Shown here piece after piece: positions 38,668-46,640 of a stretch of DNA of 64,000 nt; positions within the stretch are counted from its first letter, which is position 1; each line of letters begins with the position of its first letter. The stretch is from Pseudomonadota bacterium (GTDB lineage: Bacteria > Pseudomonadota > Alphaproteobacteria > Rickettsiales > SXRF01). Location: positions 191,116 to 255,115 of the forward strand of contig CAUJHR010000011.1 in the NCBI GenBank assembly GCA_963205195.1. The letters run 5' to 3'. Made by a program: the position numbers and the translations under genes. The notes under the pieces are model-generated. The model saw only the letters and a list, made by a program, of their open reading frames with translations, did not search any database and was not told the origin of the DNA.

Positions 38668-39360
38668 ATGCACATTAAAGATATACTGCTTGCTACAACT
38701 GCGATGATGTCGCTAAGTGCTCCATCATTCGCTGCCGATAAAGAAACTTTTCAGTCTACAACTAAGATCGAAAAAGATGCTAAAGGTAATTATAGCGAAA
38801 ATACATCCGTGTCAAAAACCGGGCTTGATGGCACAACAAATACCGAGGATACAAAGCTCGATATAAAAGTTGATGCTAATGGCAACAGCGATAAAAGTAA
38901 AACTGTTAAATTGATTACGGACCCCAAAGGTCTTGGCAACAAGCATGTAATTGTTGTTACAGATACAGAAAAATCAAAAGATGGCAAAGTCACTTCAACC
39001 CATACTAAAACAGTTGATGGAAAAAATATTGATGGAACCAAGGATGATTTTAAAACTTCAAGCAAGGTTCAAACCGATACAAATGGTAATTTTGTAGAAA
39101 AGGATATAACTACGAAAACCGATATTGATGGTACTAAAATAAGCTATGAAGAGAATGCTAATGTTTCAGTTGATGCTAATGGTAATACAAGCAAAAGCAC
39201 AACAACTGAGCATGTGACAGACCCTGTAGGGTTGCTCAATAAAACTGTTGTTTCTACTTCCAATGTTGAAAAAGTAACCGATGGACTGGTTAAATCCAGC
39301 CAGAAAGTCGTAATAGATGGAAAGACAGTGGAAAACAGCTCACAGAGCGTTGTGAAATAA
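38668..39360 (+). CDS. Exported protein with two copies of a VDxxGN..TDPxGLxNK repeat
   Basis: 230 residues. Signal peptide to about residue 22 (APSFAAD). The mature protein is two similar halves of about 95 residues, each with KVDANGNSDKSK / SVDANGNTSKST followed by ITDPKGLGNK / VTDPVGLLNK. It is rich in Thr, Lys, Asp and Ser and lacks Cys. The same block occurs once in the lipoprotein at 41520. Function unknown. A strong terminator follows. Confidence 0.85.
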   Translation: MHIKDILLATTAMMSLSAPSFAADKETFQSTTKIEKDAKGNYSENTSVSKTGLDGTTNTEDTKLDIKVDANGNSDKSKTVKLITDPKGLGNKHVIVVTDTEKSKDGKVTSTHTKTVDGKNIDGTKDDFKTSSKVQTDTNGNFVEKDITTKTDIDGTKISYEENANVSVDANGNTSKSTTTEHVTDPVGLLNKTVVSTSNVEKVTDGLVKSSQKVVIDGKTVENSSQSVVK

Positions 39361-39379
39361 TAATTAATATACAAAAAGT

Positions 39380-39407
39380 GGGGGGCTTTTATAGCCCCCT
39401 TTTTTTG
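39380..39407. terminator. Terminator between the two convergent small-protein groups
   Basis: GGGGGCT and AGCCCCC form a 7-bp GC stem around TTTAT, with T7 on the right and an A5 run on the left, so it can serve both the plus-strand group and the minus-strand kinase gene. Confidence 0.9.
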
Positions 39408-39430
39408 ACTGAGTATTTTAGTCATTATAA

Positions 39431-40669
39431 TCAATGTTGTCTGGGTGACAGATGTTTTAATATCATAGATTGTAATTGGTGTGGATTAAAAGGCTTTGTG
39501 ATATAATCATCAATTCCGGCTTCGATACATTTATCGCGCTCACCCTTAAGGGCATGTGCTGTGAGGGCGATAATAGGGATATGCCCTCCTCTTGTATTTT
39601 CAAATTCACGTATCTGCTTTGTAGTCTGGTAACCATCCATGAACGGCATCTCTATATCAAGCAGGATAAGGGAATACTTATCAGGTGAAAATTTTTCCAA
39701 TGCCTCCTGCCCATTATGGGCTACATCATATTTATAACTGAACTCATTAAGCAGGTTTGTTGCCACCATTATATTTGGTTCATGATCCTCAACCAACAAA
39801 ATAGGAAGCTCTTTATTCCTGACCTTCTTATCAAGGTAAATAATATTTTTTTCATACAGCAAAGCGCTATTATGCTCATCTTCAACTTGCAAAGTAAGGT
39901 GCAGGGTAAAATTAGAGCCAACCCCGACCTCGCTGGCAACTATTATAGAGCCTCCCATCTGCTCGGCGAGCAATTTTGATATTGCAAGACCAAGCCCGGT
40001 GCCGCCATACCTGCGCGTGATCGATGAGTCGCCCTGGATGAATTTGCCAAACACTTCATGAAGCTTATCAGTTGGAATACCTATGCCGGTATCGGCTACG
40101 GATATTGCTATTTCCTTTCTACCACCTGTTGTATCACGGCTGGAAAGTGAAACTGAAACAAAGCCTTTTTCAGTAAATTTCACTGCATTTTCAACCAAAT
40201 TTCCTAGTATCTGGCGGATTCTGCCACTATCTCCTATCAGCTCTTTATAAAGGCCTGCCTCATATTGCACATTAATGCCAATACCTTTTCCTTTTGCTGC
40301 AGGTAAAAGATCGTAAGTTACTTTTTCAATAAGGGATATGATATTAAAAGGAGCATTTTCAAGCTCAATAACTTCTGATTCTATTTTATCAATATCCAGC
40401 AAGTCATTTATAAGTTCCATTAGCCCATCGGCGCTTGATTGCAAAACAGTAAGGTATTTTTTTTGTTGTTTATCAAGTTTTGTCTTAAGCAGCAGATTAG
40501 TAAGGCCGATTATTGCATTCATCGGAGTACGGATTTCATGGCTCATGTTTGATAAGAAATCCGATTTGGCTTTATTCGATCTTTCATAACTGAGCGCGGC
40601 ATCCATAAAGCTTATATCCTTGGAGGATACTTGCTTTTGTTCAATATTATCTGTTTTTTCATAAGCCAT
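39431..40669 (-). CDS. Sensorless hybrid histidine kinase with receiver domain
   Basis: 412 residues from ATG 40669. A short coiled N-terminus leads to the HisKA box [19 protein letters not shown] (His about 45) and then HATPase: NLVENAVKF (N), DTGIGIP (G1) and [10 protein letters not shown] (G2). The receiver domain has [12 protein letters not shown] and [14 protein letters not shown] (acceptor Asp about 342) and a Lys in [10 protein letters not shown]. It has no membrane segment or input domain, so its signal must come from a partner. The preceding gene encodes a 2-helix membrane protein ending 10 bp upstream. Confidence 0.93.
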   Translation of the reverse strand: MAYEKTDNIEQKQVSSKDISFMDAALSYERSNKAKSDFLSNMSHEIRTPMNAIIGLTNLLLKTKLDKQQKKYLTVLQSSADGLMELINDLLDIDKIESEVIELENAPFNIISLIEKVTYDLLPAAKGKGIGINVQYEAGLYKELIGDSGRIRQILGNLVENAVKFTEKGFVSVSLSSRDTTGGRKEIAISVADTGIGIPTDKLHEVFGKFIQGDSSITRRYGGTGLGLAISKLLAEQMGGSIIVASEVGVGSNFTLHLTLQVEDEHNSALLYEKNIIYLDKKVRNKELPILLVEDHEPNIMVATNLLNEFSYKYDVAHNGQEALEKFSPDKYSLILLDIEMPFMDGYQTTKQIREFENTRGGHIPIIALTAHALKGERDKCIEAGIDDYITKPFNPHQLQSMILKHLSPRQH

Positions 40670-40679
40670 GACCTGAATC

Positions 40680-41051
40680 CTATTCTGCCATAAAGCCATC
40701 AGTAAATGAATCCAGCATGCTAAGCGCACTTGAAGTTAATGGTGAAGGTTTTGAAGTTGTTTTTGAAATTTTGCGGAAATTATTCAAGCACATATTTGTG
40801 CATATTATTAAAGCCAGTATGAATATTAAGGATAGTAGGAAAGTAAGTACGATTGCTGTATGAGGCTCAAATCCATATACTAAGGCATAATTATAAAATA
40901 CGAAAAGAACCCCGATCAAAGTCGCGCTTATTAATATGGATATTACAATGGTAAGCCCCAATACAATTGCAACACCCGACAGCAGGCGGTGCAGCATCCA
41001 CCTGCTATAAGCGCGCTGTCCTAAATTTAATAATAAAAGTAATTTTTCCAT
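40680..41051 (-). CDS. Small two-helix membrane protein (YqjE/holin-superfamily-like)
   Basis: 123 residues with two long membrane helices (about 24-56 and 65-90, [20 protein letters not shown]) and a short Ser/Thr-rich cytoplasmic tail. The layout is like YqjE-type proteins that follow YqjD/DUF883 genes, and a DUF883 gene lies just upstream. The family call is tentative. It directly precedes the sensorless kinase and could be its membrane partner (inference). Confidence 0.65.
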   Translation of the reverse strand: MEKLLLLLNLGQRAYSRWMLHRLLSGVAIVLGLTIVISILISATLIGVLFVFYNYALVYGFEPHTAIVLTFLLSLIFILALIICTNMCLNNFRKISKTTSKPSPLTSSALSMLDSFTDGFMAE

Positions 41052-41080
41052 AGGCTGTAATTTCTTATTAATTGTTCATG

Positions 41081-41158
41081 CTAAATAATGTGGAATATAT
41101 TTAAAAATATAATAATTATAACCGGGACTCCCAGGAGCCATAATAATAGGCTACGCAT
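41081..41158 (-). CDS. 25-residue membrane peptide (below ORF-track cutoff)
   Basis: Translation MRSLLLWLLGVPVIIIIFLN then IFHII. AGAGGA stands 7 nt before the ATG, and the peptide is one hydrophobic helix. Similar MRxLLLWLLGVP peptides are common in proteobacteria as I recall, but no function is established. It lies between the DUF883 gene and the two-helix gene in the same direction. Confidence 0.7.
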   Translation of the reverse strand: MRSLLLWLLGVPVIIIIFLNIFHII

Positions 41159-41229
41159 ATCTTTTTCCTCTGTTTTGATTGATGATAACCGGGGATAAAT
41201 ATTGCTACCTATCCCCGGATATTAAATTA

Positions 41230-41487
41230 TTAGCGGCGTATTAGCATTCCGATAAGCAGACCTGCTCCCAGTGCAATTGCGCTGGAACGTATAGGATTGC
41301 TGCGTATTTCGCTGGTTACAGTATCGGTTGCATGTGTGATTTCTTCACTTGCAGTATTATACAGGCTGCGAACTTTACGGCCAGCCTGGTTAGCAACTTT
41401 ATGCAAATCGCTGCTTAAATCACGATTCAGGTCGCGGCCAGTTGCTTTTAAATTGGATATGGTATCGTCTTTTGTAGCTGTAAACAT
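41230..41487 (-). CDS. DUF883 (ElaB/YqjD-like) membrane-anchored protein
   Basis: 85 residues. An amphipathic helical N-terminal part (DLNRDLSSDLHKVANQAGRK) is followed by a C-terminal membrane helix with the family end SNPIRSSAIALGAGLLIGML and IRR. ElaB/YqjD proteins tether ribosomes or stabilise the membrane in stationary phase. AGGAG lies 6 nt upstream of the start. Confidence 0.9.
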   Translation of the reverse strand: MFTATKDDTISNLKATGRDLNRDLSSDLHKVANQAGRKVRSLYNTASEEITHATDTVTSEIRSNPIRSSAIALGAGLLIGMLIRR

Positions 41488-41519
41488 AAATATACTCCTT
41501 ATTGTTAGTTAGATAATTA

Positions 41520-41804
41520 TTATTTGATTACCTGGGTTGAATTTTCAGTTGTGGTTTTATTAAATAACCCTTTAGGGTCTTTCGTGGTCTTGGTTTTCAC
41601 CACAGCGGTTTTATTGCCGTATTGGTCTACGCTAACATTGGTGCTGGTTTTTTTGTCAGTAGTAGTGCCAGCCGAATCAGTAGAGCTGGTTTGGTTCTCG
41701 TAATTACCCGGAGGGGCATTAAGAACCCTTTGTTCAGGTGTACAAGCGCCAAGGCCCAGCGCAACAGCTGATAAAACAATTAAATATGTAAGTCTGCTAG
41801 TCAT
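41520..41804 (-). CDS. Lipoprotein carrying one VDxxGN..DPxGLxNK repeat
   Basis: 94 residues. Lipobox LGAC (Cys about 21), a short Ser/Thr linker, then SVDQYGNKTAVVKTKTTKDP and KGLFNK, the same block found twice in the protein at 38668. No known domain is recognised. AGGA precedes the ATG. It lies between the DUF3309 and DUF883 genes. Confidence 0.8.
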   Translation of the reverse strand: MTSRLTYLIVLSAVALGLGACTPEQRVLNAPPGNYENQTSSTDSAGTTTDKKTSTNVSVDQYGNKTAVVKTKTTKDPKGLFNKTTTENSTQVIK

Positions 41805-41849
41805 ATAATTTTCCTTTGTTTGTTATTGAAGCGTAGTAATTTTTGTTAA

Positions 41850-42008
41850 TTATACTCGTCCTGTTAAAAGCAGGATAAGAACTATTATAATTAGCAATCC
41901 GGTTCCCCCGCTCGGATAATAACCCCAGCCGCGGCTATGCGGCCAGGCAGGTAGTACTCCAATCAGGATGAGTATAAGAATTATGAGCAGGAATGTTGAT
42001 GTGGTCAT
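41850..42008 (-). CDS. DUF3309 small membrane protein (below ORF-track cutoff)
   Basis: 52 residues: two hydrophobic helices around PAWPHSRGWGYYPSGG, ending LLLTGRV. The WPHSRxWGYxPSGG centre is the hallmark of DUF3309. AAGGAT lies 6 nt before the ATG. Function unknown; members are common in stress-induced alphaproteobacterial clusters. Confidence 0.92.
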   Translation of the reverse strand: MTTSTFLLIILILILIGVLPAWPHSRGWGYYPSGGTGLLIIIVLILLLTGRV

Positions 42009-42029
42009 AAAAATATCCTTAGGTTATGG

Positions 42030-42464
42030 TTATCCACCGTAAATAACATAAGCGCCTGCCGGAACGCGGTTTCTTATGCCATTACATGATTCAACTTCAG
42101 GCTGGTCGGCCAATACGCGGTCAACAAACCATACTCGGCACATCCCGCGTGGCGGGAACATGTCGCTTGGAACGTCCAGCCCACTATCACGTGATATATA
42201 GTAGCCGTTGTAATCATAATAACCGCGGCGCTTATAACGCGGATATGCAGAGCGGTCATGCTCGCGATCATATTCAGCATTAGGGTTGCCGCCTGGCATT
42301 GGTGAATGGGCATTTTCCTGTATATTATGCGGTGTGTCGGTTGGCACATAATTGCCATTTTTATCATAATAGCCGCCGTCCGGTGTTCCGCAGGCCGCAA
42401 GCAGCGATGCTACTGATATGCAACCAGCTATTGCTAAGCAGCGCATTTTAGAATTGTTAGACAT
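42030..42464 (-). CDS. Lipoprotein with C-terminal PPRGxCRVW motif
   Basis: 144 residues from ATG 42464, which has GGAGG at 6 nt. Lipobox LAAC (Cys about 25). Gly/Tyr-rich middle (GYYDKNGNY, RRGYYDYNGYY) and a C-terminal block FPPRGMCRVWF ... NRVPAGAYVIYGG that matches a widespread family in which CRxWYPGRPP is usual. Function unknown. It leads the minus-strand group that continues to DUF3309, the repeat lipoprotein and DUF883. Confidence 0.82.
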   Translation of the reverse strand: MSNNSKMRCLAIAGCISVASLLAACGTPDGGYYDKNGNYVPTDTPHNIQENAHSPMPGGNPNAEYDREHDRSAYPRYKRRGYYDYNGYYISRDSGLDVPSDMFPPRGMCRVWFVDRVLADQPEVESCNGIRNRVPAGAYVIYGG

Positions 42465-42572
42465 GTTATCCTCCATAAATAAATTGTGATTTATTCATGG
42501 CATATGACTTGCAAAGATACGATGCTGCTTAGAGGCTGTAAAATAAGGAAGTTATAAGTATTGGTATTTAAT

Positions 42573-42586
42573 AGGCATCAAACCAT
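42573..42586 (-). promoter_or_regulatory. Shared ATGRTTTGATGCCT element, copy 1
   Basis: On the minus strand ATGGTTTGATGCCT lies about 110 bp upstream of the lipoprotein at 42464. A 13-of-14 copy is at 43117-43130, in front of the other minus-strand small-gene pair. Its role is unknown. Confidence 0.4.
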
Positions 42587-42620
42587 AAAAAAATGCGCCT
42601 GGTTTAAACTGGCGCATTTA
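42585..42620 (-). terminator. Terminator of the 42653-42910 gene
   Basis: On the minus strand AAATGCGCC pairs with GGCGCATTT (9 bp) around an 11-nt loop containing GTTTAAAC, followed by T7. Confidence 0.9.
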
Positions 42621-42652
42621 ATAATTCTATTAATTGCTAGCAATTATTGTGC

Positions 42653-42910
42653 TTATTCCTTGTTAGTAACTTTTCTTACGCTGGCACCAATATCATCTAC
42701 CGCATCGCCTAATTTTTCAGCAGTGGTACGGTCTTTTAATTGGCGCGCTGCATTATCTACGCCATTTGGCAATTCCTTAACAGCATCGCCAACTCTTTCC
42801 GCCGTATTACGGTTATCAGGCGCATTAAGCACAGTAAATGCAGCAACTGCTATAACAATAATTAAAATTGCATAGATTACGAATTTTCCTGTAGATGCTT
42901 GCTTTGCCAT
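42653..42910 (-). CDS. Small single-helix membrane protein with charged C-terminus
   Basis: 85 residues. N-terminal membrane helix (VIYAILIIVIAVAAFTVL), then two similar segments: NTAERVGDAVKELPNGVDNA and TTAEKLGDAVDDIGASVRKV, an internal duplication. No family recognised; likely periplasmic amphipathic helices. It follows the 50-residue ORF by 24 bp and has its own terminator. Confidence 0.75.
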   Translation of the reverse strand: MAKQASTGKFVIYAILIIVIAVAAFTVLNAPDNRNTAERVGDAVKELPNGVDNAARQLKDRTTAEKLGDAVDDIGASVRKVTNKE

Positions 42911-42934
42911 GTATTGTCTTTCTTTAGTTGCGAC

Positions 42935-43087
42935 TTAATAATTTATTGAATCAGGCCATACATTATCTATTTCATAGATTTTTATATCTTCCAAGTCAAT
43001 ATCAGCATTGATACCCGAATCAAGTTCGAAGCTATCAAATTCTTTATCAATTAATAAGCTATCATCGAAATTTGCTGGTTTGTACAT
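42935..43087 (-). CDS. 50-residue acidic protein (below ORF-track cutoff)
   Basis: Begins MYKPANFDDSLLIDKEFDSF and ends WPDSINY. AGGAG lies 7 nt before the ATG. It is very acidic (many Asp and Glu), with no membrane segment or signal. Not recognised. It is probably co-transcribed with the following 85-residue membrane protein. Confidence 0.6.
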   Translation of the reverse strand: MYKPANFDDSLLIDKEFDSFELDSGINADIDLEDIKIYEIDNVWPDSINY

Positions 43088-43116
43088 AATAAACTCCTTT
43101 CAAATATTATTGTGAA

Positions 43117-43130
43117 AGGCATCAAATCAT
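43117..43130 (-). promoter_or_regulatory. Shared ATGRTTTGATGCCT element, copy 2
   Basis: On the minus strand ATGATTTGATGCCT, 30 bp before the start of the 50-residue ORF. It differs at one position from the copy at 42573. Confidence 0.4.
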
Positions 43131-43191
43131 TGGCTGCGTAATGATTCCATAGGCAAGATATTTTGCCATTATAAGGGAAGTATAAAACAGG

Positions 43192-44193
43192 TTAGAAGCG
43201 GTATGATAAGGTGACAACGCCAAATTCAGGCGCATGCTGCTGCGTCTTGTATTCTTTATCCATGAAAACCTGGGTAAATGAAAGGCGGGCTGACCCGTAG
43301 GTTATTGCGGCTCCAACCTGTACGCTGCCTACAAAGCGCTCTTTATCCACGTGCGGGCCGCCACTCCTGAATGTATTGCCATCTAGGAATATATTACGTG
43401 CTATTGCGCTTTCTCCCAGTGTTGTAAATAAATACCCTCCCAGTTGTTTTGTTGGAATAAAGAAATCGGAACCGGGAAGCGATGGGCGTATGCGTGGCGG
43501 GCCGTAATCTGCCGGTAGGTCATAGCCCAGACGGAAAGTTATACCTGTTGAGGCATCGGTATTCACATTGCCTATATTCAGCCCTACATGTGGGGTCATA
43601 TCCACGCCGATGCCAAATGGCGATGCCTCCAGAAGTCCTCTCCACTTGCGCTCGTATGTAAGAACTATGCCTGGTTCATTTTTAAGCTGGCTATCCCACC
43701 CTTGCGGTTGTGTGCTTCCTACAACGTGGTGTACGAATTTCTGGGTTTGCTCAGCATATGCCCAAGGGCCGACCATACCTACTGTAAGCATTACATTATC
43801 GAGGGTTTTCCCAGTATCGGAAACCATGCCAACAGAGCCGTAAAGCCATCCCGCATATGGATGGTCGCCACGGGCTGGCACTTTGCGACTAATATCTTCC
43901 GGAGCAAACATGCTCTGCCCAATAGCAAGGCTTATGCGTTTATTGCCATCACCGGCTATTGGCAAAATATTTGCCCCTTTTCTTATCCATTCTGGTAAAT
44001 TCCCTTCGGGAGAAAGGTATGAGAAGCGTATTCCGTTTGTATAATCCCTGTCGGTTCCGGCAAAAATATCGTTTTCTAGAACAACATTAAAAATTCCCTT
44101 ATCATCTTCAATTACCCTTTCATCCGCAGCAAATACGTAATTTGTAGTAATGGCATACGCAACTAGGGAAATAATAAGGCGGGATAAATTCAT
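43192..44193 (-). CDS. LpxR-like outer-membrane protein (DUF2219)
   Basis: 333 residues from ATG 44193 (MNLSRLIISLVAYAITTNYV signal peptide); the ORF track adds 52 unlikely residues. The first beta strand FNVVLENDIFAGTDRDYTNG is the LpxR signature with the Asn/Asp active-site region, then HPYAGWLYGSVGM and a final aromatic VVTLSYRF C-terminus for BAM insertion. LpxR removes the 3'-acyloxyacyl chain from lipid A. Activity is inferred only. Confidence 0.88.
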   Translation of the reverse strand: MNLSRLIISLVAYAITTNYVFAADERVIEDDKGIFNVVLENDIFAGTDRDYTNGIRFSYLSPEGNLPEWIRKGANILPIAGDGNKRISLAIGQSMFAPEDISRKVPARGDHPYAGWLYGSVGMVSDTGKTLDNVMLTVGMVGPWAYAEQTQKFVHHVVGSTQPQGWDSQLKNEPGIVLTYERKWRGLLEASPFGIGVDMTPHVGLNIGNVNTDASTGITFRLGYDLPADYGPPRIRPSLPGSDFFIPTKQLGGYLFTTLGESAIARNIFLDGNTFRSGGPHVDKERFVGSVQVGAAITYGSARLSFTQVFMDKEYKTQQHAPEFGVVTLSYRF

Positions 44194-44295
44194 AAAAAAT
44201 TTTATAATGTTTAATTTGTTCAATGGAAGAATAAGGCAGTTGCCTGTAATGAAGCGATATAAAGAAGCATTATAAATATATTTTTTATATAAAGA

Positions 44296-44331
44296 ATAAA
44301 AAAACGCCCGGCGAGGGGAGAACGCCGGGCG
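44296..44331 (-). terminator. Terminator of the 44379-44627 gene
   Basis: CGCCCGGCG pairs perfectly with CGCCGGGCG (9 bp, GC-rich) around a 9-nt loop. On the minus strand it ends in a T run of at least 7. Confidence 0.95.
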
Positions 44332-44378
44332 GTGAATTTTAAACTGCAAGATTACATAGTCGCAAGTTATCTCCCTCC

Positions 44379-44627
44379 TCAGTGGGTTAAAAGCTCTATC
44401 ATTTCATCTTCGTCACCATCATAAGACAGGAAGTCTTCCAGGTTTCTAAAATGTTCAACATCTTCGCCTATTATATGTTCAACAGATAATGGCAGCTCTT
44501 CAATTGCCTTTGTTTGTGTTCTGATGAGCTTTAAATGAGGATGTTTTGCAGAAGGTAGGTTGTGATCATAAAAAGGCGATACCTTTGGGGATGGCCTTGC
44601 CTCATTATGATGTTTTTCTGCTTTCAT
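44379..44627 (-). CDS. Unknown 82-residue protein
   Basis: Not recognised. N-terminal half basic with His (HHNEARPSPKVSPFYDH), C-terminal half acidic (EDVEHFRNLEDFLSYDGDED) and ending MIELLTH. No signal or membrane segment. A very strong terminator downstream supports a real transcription unit. It is divergent from the unknown Pho-box gene at 44782 across 154 bp. Confidence 0.6.
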   Translation of the reverse strand: MKAEKHHNEARPSPKVSPFYDHNLPSAKHPHLKLIRTQTKAIEELPLSVEHIIGEDVEHFRNLEDFLSYDGDEDEMIELLTH

Positions 44628-44706
44628 AAAAGACCCCGTAATATGGTTACGCGTGCAATATATCCCTTTTCCTGCAAAAAACCTTGACCGAAGTCAAATT
44701 TTTGCA

Positions 44707-44741
44707 ATTTCACGAAACTGTAACAAACATATTTGTAATAT
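44707..44741 (+). promoter_or_regulatory. Pho-box-like promoter
   Basis: ATTTCAC, GAAA, CTGTAAC (second half-site 6 of 7 to CTGTCAC), then 11 bp to TAATAT. This is the normal PhoB box to -10 distance. It lies 40 bp before the gene at 44782. Confidence 0.55.
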
Positions 44742-44781
44742 ACTGTATTATGAATCAAATAAGATAACTTAAGGAGCATAT

Positions 44782-45240
44782 ATGACTAGCGTAAATATTT
44801 CCATGCCATCAAGACCATTAGACTCTCAGTATAGGAGTGCCCTATCTAATGCGGCTGATATTATGCATGTTATGTCAGAGCGTTTTGCTGTTGATATGCA
44901 AGGCGACTTTATAAAAATCAAAGAAAATGGATCTGATCCGCAGTTGGCAATAAATTTTACTATTAAAGGCCTAAAAGGTGAAGGTGTAGCAAATATAATA
45001 AAGGAGTTCTTCAAGGAAGATGCTCTATCTAAGGGGTACGCTACACCTATTATCAAGACTGAAAGGGAAGATGTAGTCCTTTTGAGTTTAAATAATATGC
45101 CTGAATATACAAAAGAACAAATGGCGTCATTGAAGAATAGTGCTCAACATTTTCAGCCACATTCTGATGCAGGCAAGCCTAATTTTGCTAATAGAGTTCT
45201 GCAATTTCCAAAATCTAATATAGAGCTTGGAAGAAATTAA
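44782..45240 (+). CDS. Unknown 152-residue soluble protein behind a Pho-box-like promoter
   Basis: Not recognised. AAGGAG lies 8 nt before the ATG. The chain has a helical N-terminal part (YRSALSNAADIMHVMSERFA), a strand pair around GDFIKIKENGSDPQLAINFT, a helix (ANIIKEFFKEDALSKG) and a polar tail. No signal peptide. Upstream, a PhoB-like box at correct distance from a TAATAT -10 suggests phosphate control. Confidence 0.7.
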   Translation: MTSVNISMPSRPLDSQYRSALSNAADIMHVMSERFAVDMQGDFIKIKENGSDPQLAINFTIKGLKGEGVANIIKEFFKEDALSKGYATPIIKTEREDVVLLSLNNMPEYTKEQMASLKNSAQHFQPHSDAGKPNFANRVLQFPKSNIELGRN

Positions 45241-45350
45241 TTATTTCTTAATCGCTTATGTTTTTGCATTTGCTATAAAACTAAATACAAAATTAACATA
45301 TCTATATTATAGTCTGGCATAGGTAGTAAAATAACTAATATTGAGAGAAT

Positions 45351-46487
45351 ATGATCATAGAAACTCCTCCTGCAATCCGGGATTACAGCAAGTTTGGGGT
45401 TATTGCACCCCTGCTCGCCGACCATACGATAAACGATATTCTGATCAATGGTTATAATGATATTTATATTGAGCGCGAAGGTGTGCTTGAAAAAACCGAT
45501 GTGGTTTTTGAAAGCGAAAAAGAAGTCCATGAGCTGGCGCATTACATTGTAAAACTCGTAGGCAGGACCCTTGAAGAATCCCGCCCCATGGTAGATGCCC
45601 GCCTTGCTGACGGAAGCCGCGTGAACATAATTGCCCCTCCTCTAGCTGTTGACGGCACAACAATCTCAATCAGAAAATTCGCTCCGAAAAAACGTTCTCT
45701 GAATGATATGGTGAATCAGGGATGTATGTCGGAAGCAATGTGTGAATTCCTAAAACTGGCTGCTATCTGCCGAATGAATATTTTGATTTCCGGCGGTACG
45801 GGTTCTGGTAAAACAACTTTGCTTAATGCTATTTCCAACCATATCAATGAATGGGAACGCGTGGTTACAATCGAGGATGCCGCAGAATTGCAATTGCAGA
45901 AAGCGCATGTGGTACGCCTGGAATCACAGCCTGCAATACTGGGTGAAAATCCAAAAGAAGAAGTTACTATCCGTGACCTCGTTAAAAACGCCCTGCGTAT
46001 GCGCCCTGACCGAATTATACTTGGCGAGGTACGCGGCGCTGAAGCTTTTGACATGTTACAAGCAATGAATACCGGCCATGAAGGTTCGCTGGCAACCATC
46101 CATGCCAACCACCCGCGTGATGCTCTTATGCGTCTTGATAATATAGTTAGTATGGCCAACGTGAACGCTTCAATCCGTTCAGTCAGGACGCAGGTTGCCT
46201 CAGCTATCCATCTTATTATTCAGGTTAGCCGCCAGGGTAACGGTAGCCGCCGTATTTCTTTTATTTCCGAAATTGCTGGTATGGAAGGTGACATGATCAC
46301 TATGAACGAGCTTTTCAACTGTTCCAAAGAAGGAAATAATGTCGGCGTTGCACTTTCAACTGACGGTATTTTTAAATGGACTGGTGTAATGCCGCGCTGC
46401 CTGCGCCGTGTAGCTTATTACGGCGAACTGGACAGGCTCTCTAAAGCCTTGGGTGTCCGCATACCTAAAGTCCAACCTAATATGTAG
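45351..46487 (+). CDS. Second CpaF/TadA-type secretion ATPase (orphan copy)
   Basis: 378 residues. It lacks the long N-terminal region of the first CpaF and starts near YSKFGVIAPLLADHTINDIL. Walker A ISGGTGSGKTTLLNA (about 145), Walker B RIILGEVRGAEAFDML (about 220), and ATIHANHPRDALMRL. It has no tad neighbours; hpf follows after 153 bp. It may power a variant pilus or secretion step with distant tadB/C, or swap with the first copy (inference). GAGA precedes the ATG. Confidence 0.93.
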   Translation: MIIETPPAIRDYSKFGVIAPLLADHTINDILINGYNDIYIEREGVLEKTDVVFESEKEVHELAHYIVKLVGRTLEESRPMVDARLADGSRVNIIAPPLAVDGTTISIRKFAPKKRSLNDMVNQGCMSEAMCEFLKLAAICRMNILISGGTGSGKTTLLNAISNHINEWERVVTIEDAAELQLQKAHVVRLESQPAILGENPKEEVTIRDLVKNALRMRPDRIILGEVRGAEAFDMLQAMNTGHEGSLATIHANHPRDALMRLDNIVSMANVNASIRSVRTQVASAIHLIIQVSRQGNGSRRISFISEIAGMEGDMITMNELFNCSKEGNNVGVALSTDGIFKWTGVMPRCLRRVAYYGELDRLSKALGVRIPKVQPNM

Positions 46488-46562
46488 GCAGAATCAGGCT
46501 GCATTGCTTGCTATTTATAGTTTTTTTATAATTTTATTGCCATAAATATATTCTTAATTCTA

Positions 46563-46589
46563 TTGCATTGCGGCATTTTGTGCTATAAT
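46563..46589 (+). promoter_or_regulatory. Extended -10 promoter of hpf
   Basis: TTGCAT, 15-bp spacer, TGC-TATAAT. The TGn extension compensates for the short spacing. The leader is about 45 nt. No clear sigma-54 site (TGGCAC-N5-TTGC) is seen, although hpf often has one. Confidence 0.5.
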
Positions 46590-46640
46590 TAGCCTTGTAG
46601 TATATTCTACAATATTATTATCCATAAAAAGAGAATCTAT

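Noticed and set aside
43568-43998. Plus-strand ORFs opposite LpxR-like gene
   Set aside because: Shadows of the outer-membrane protein; no independent support.
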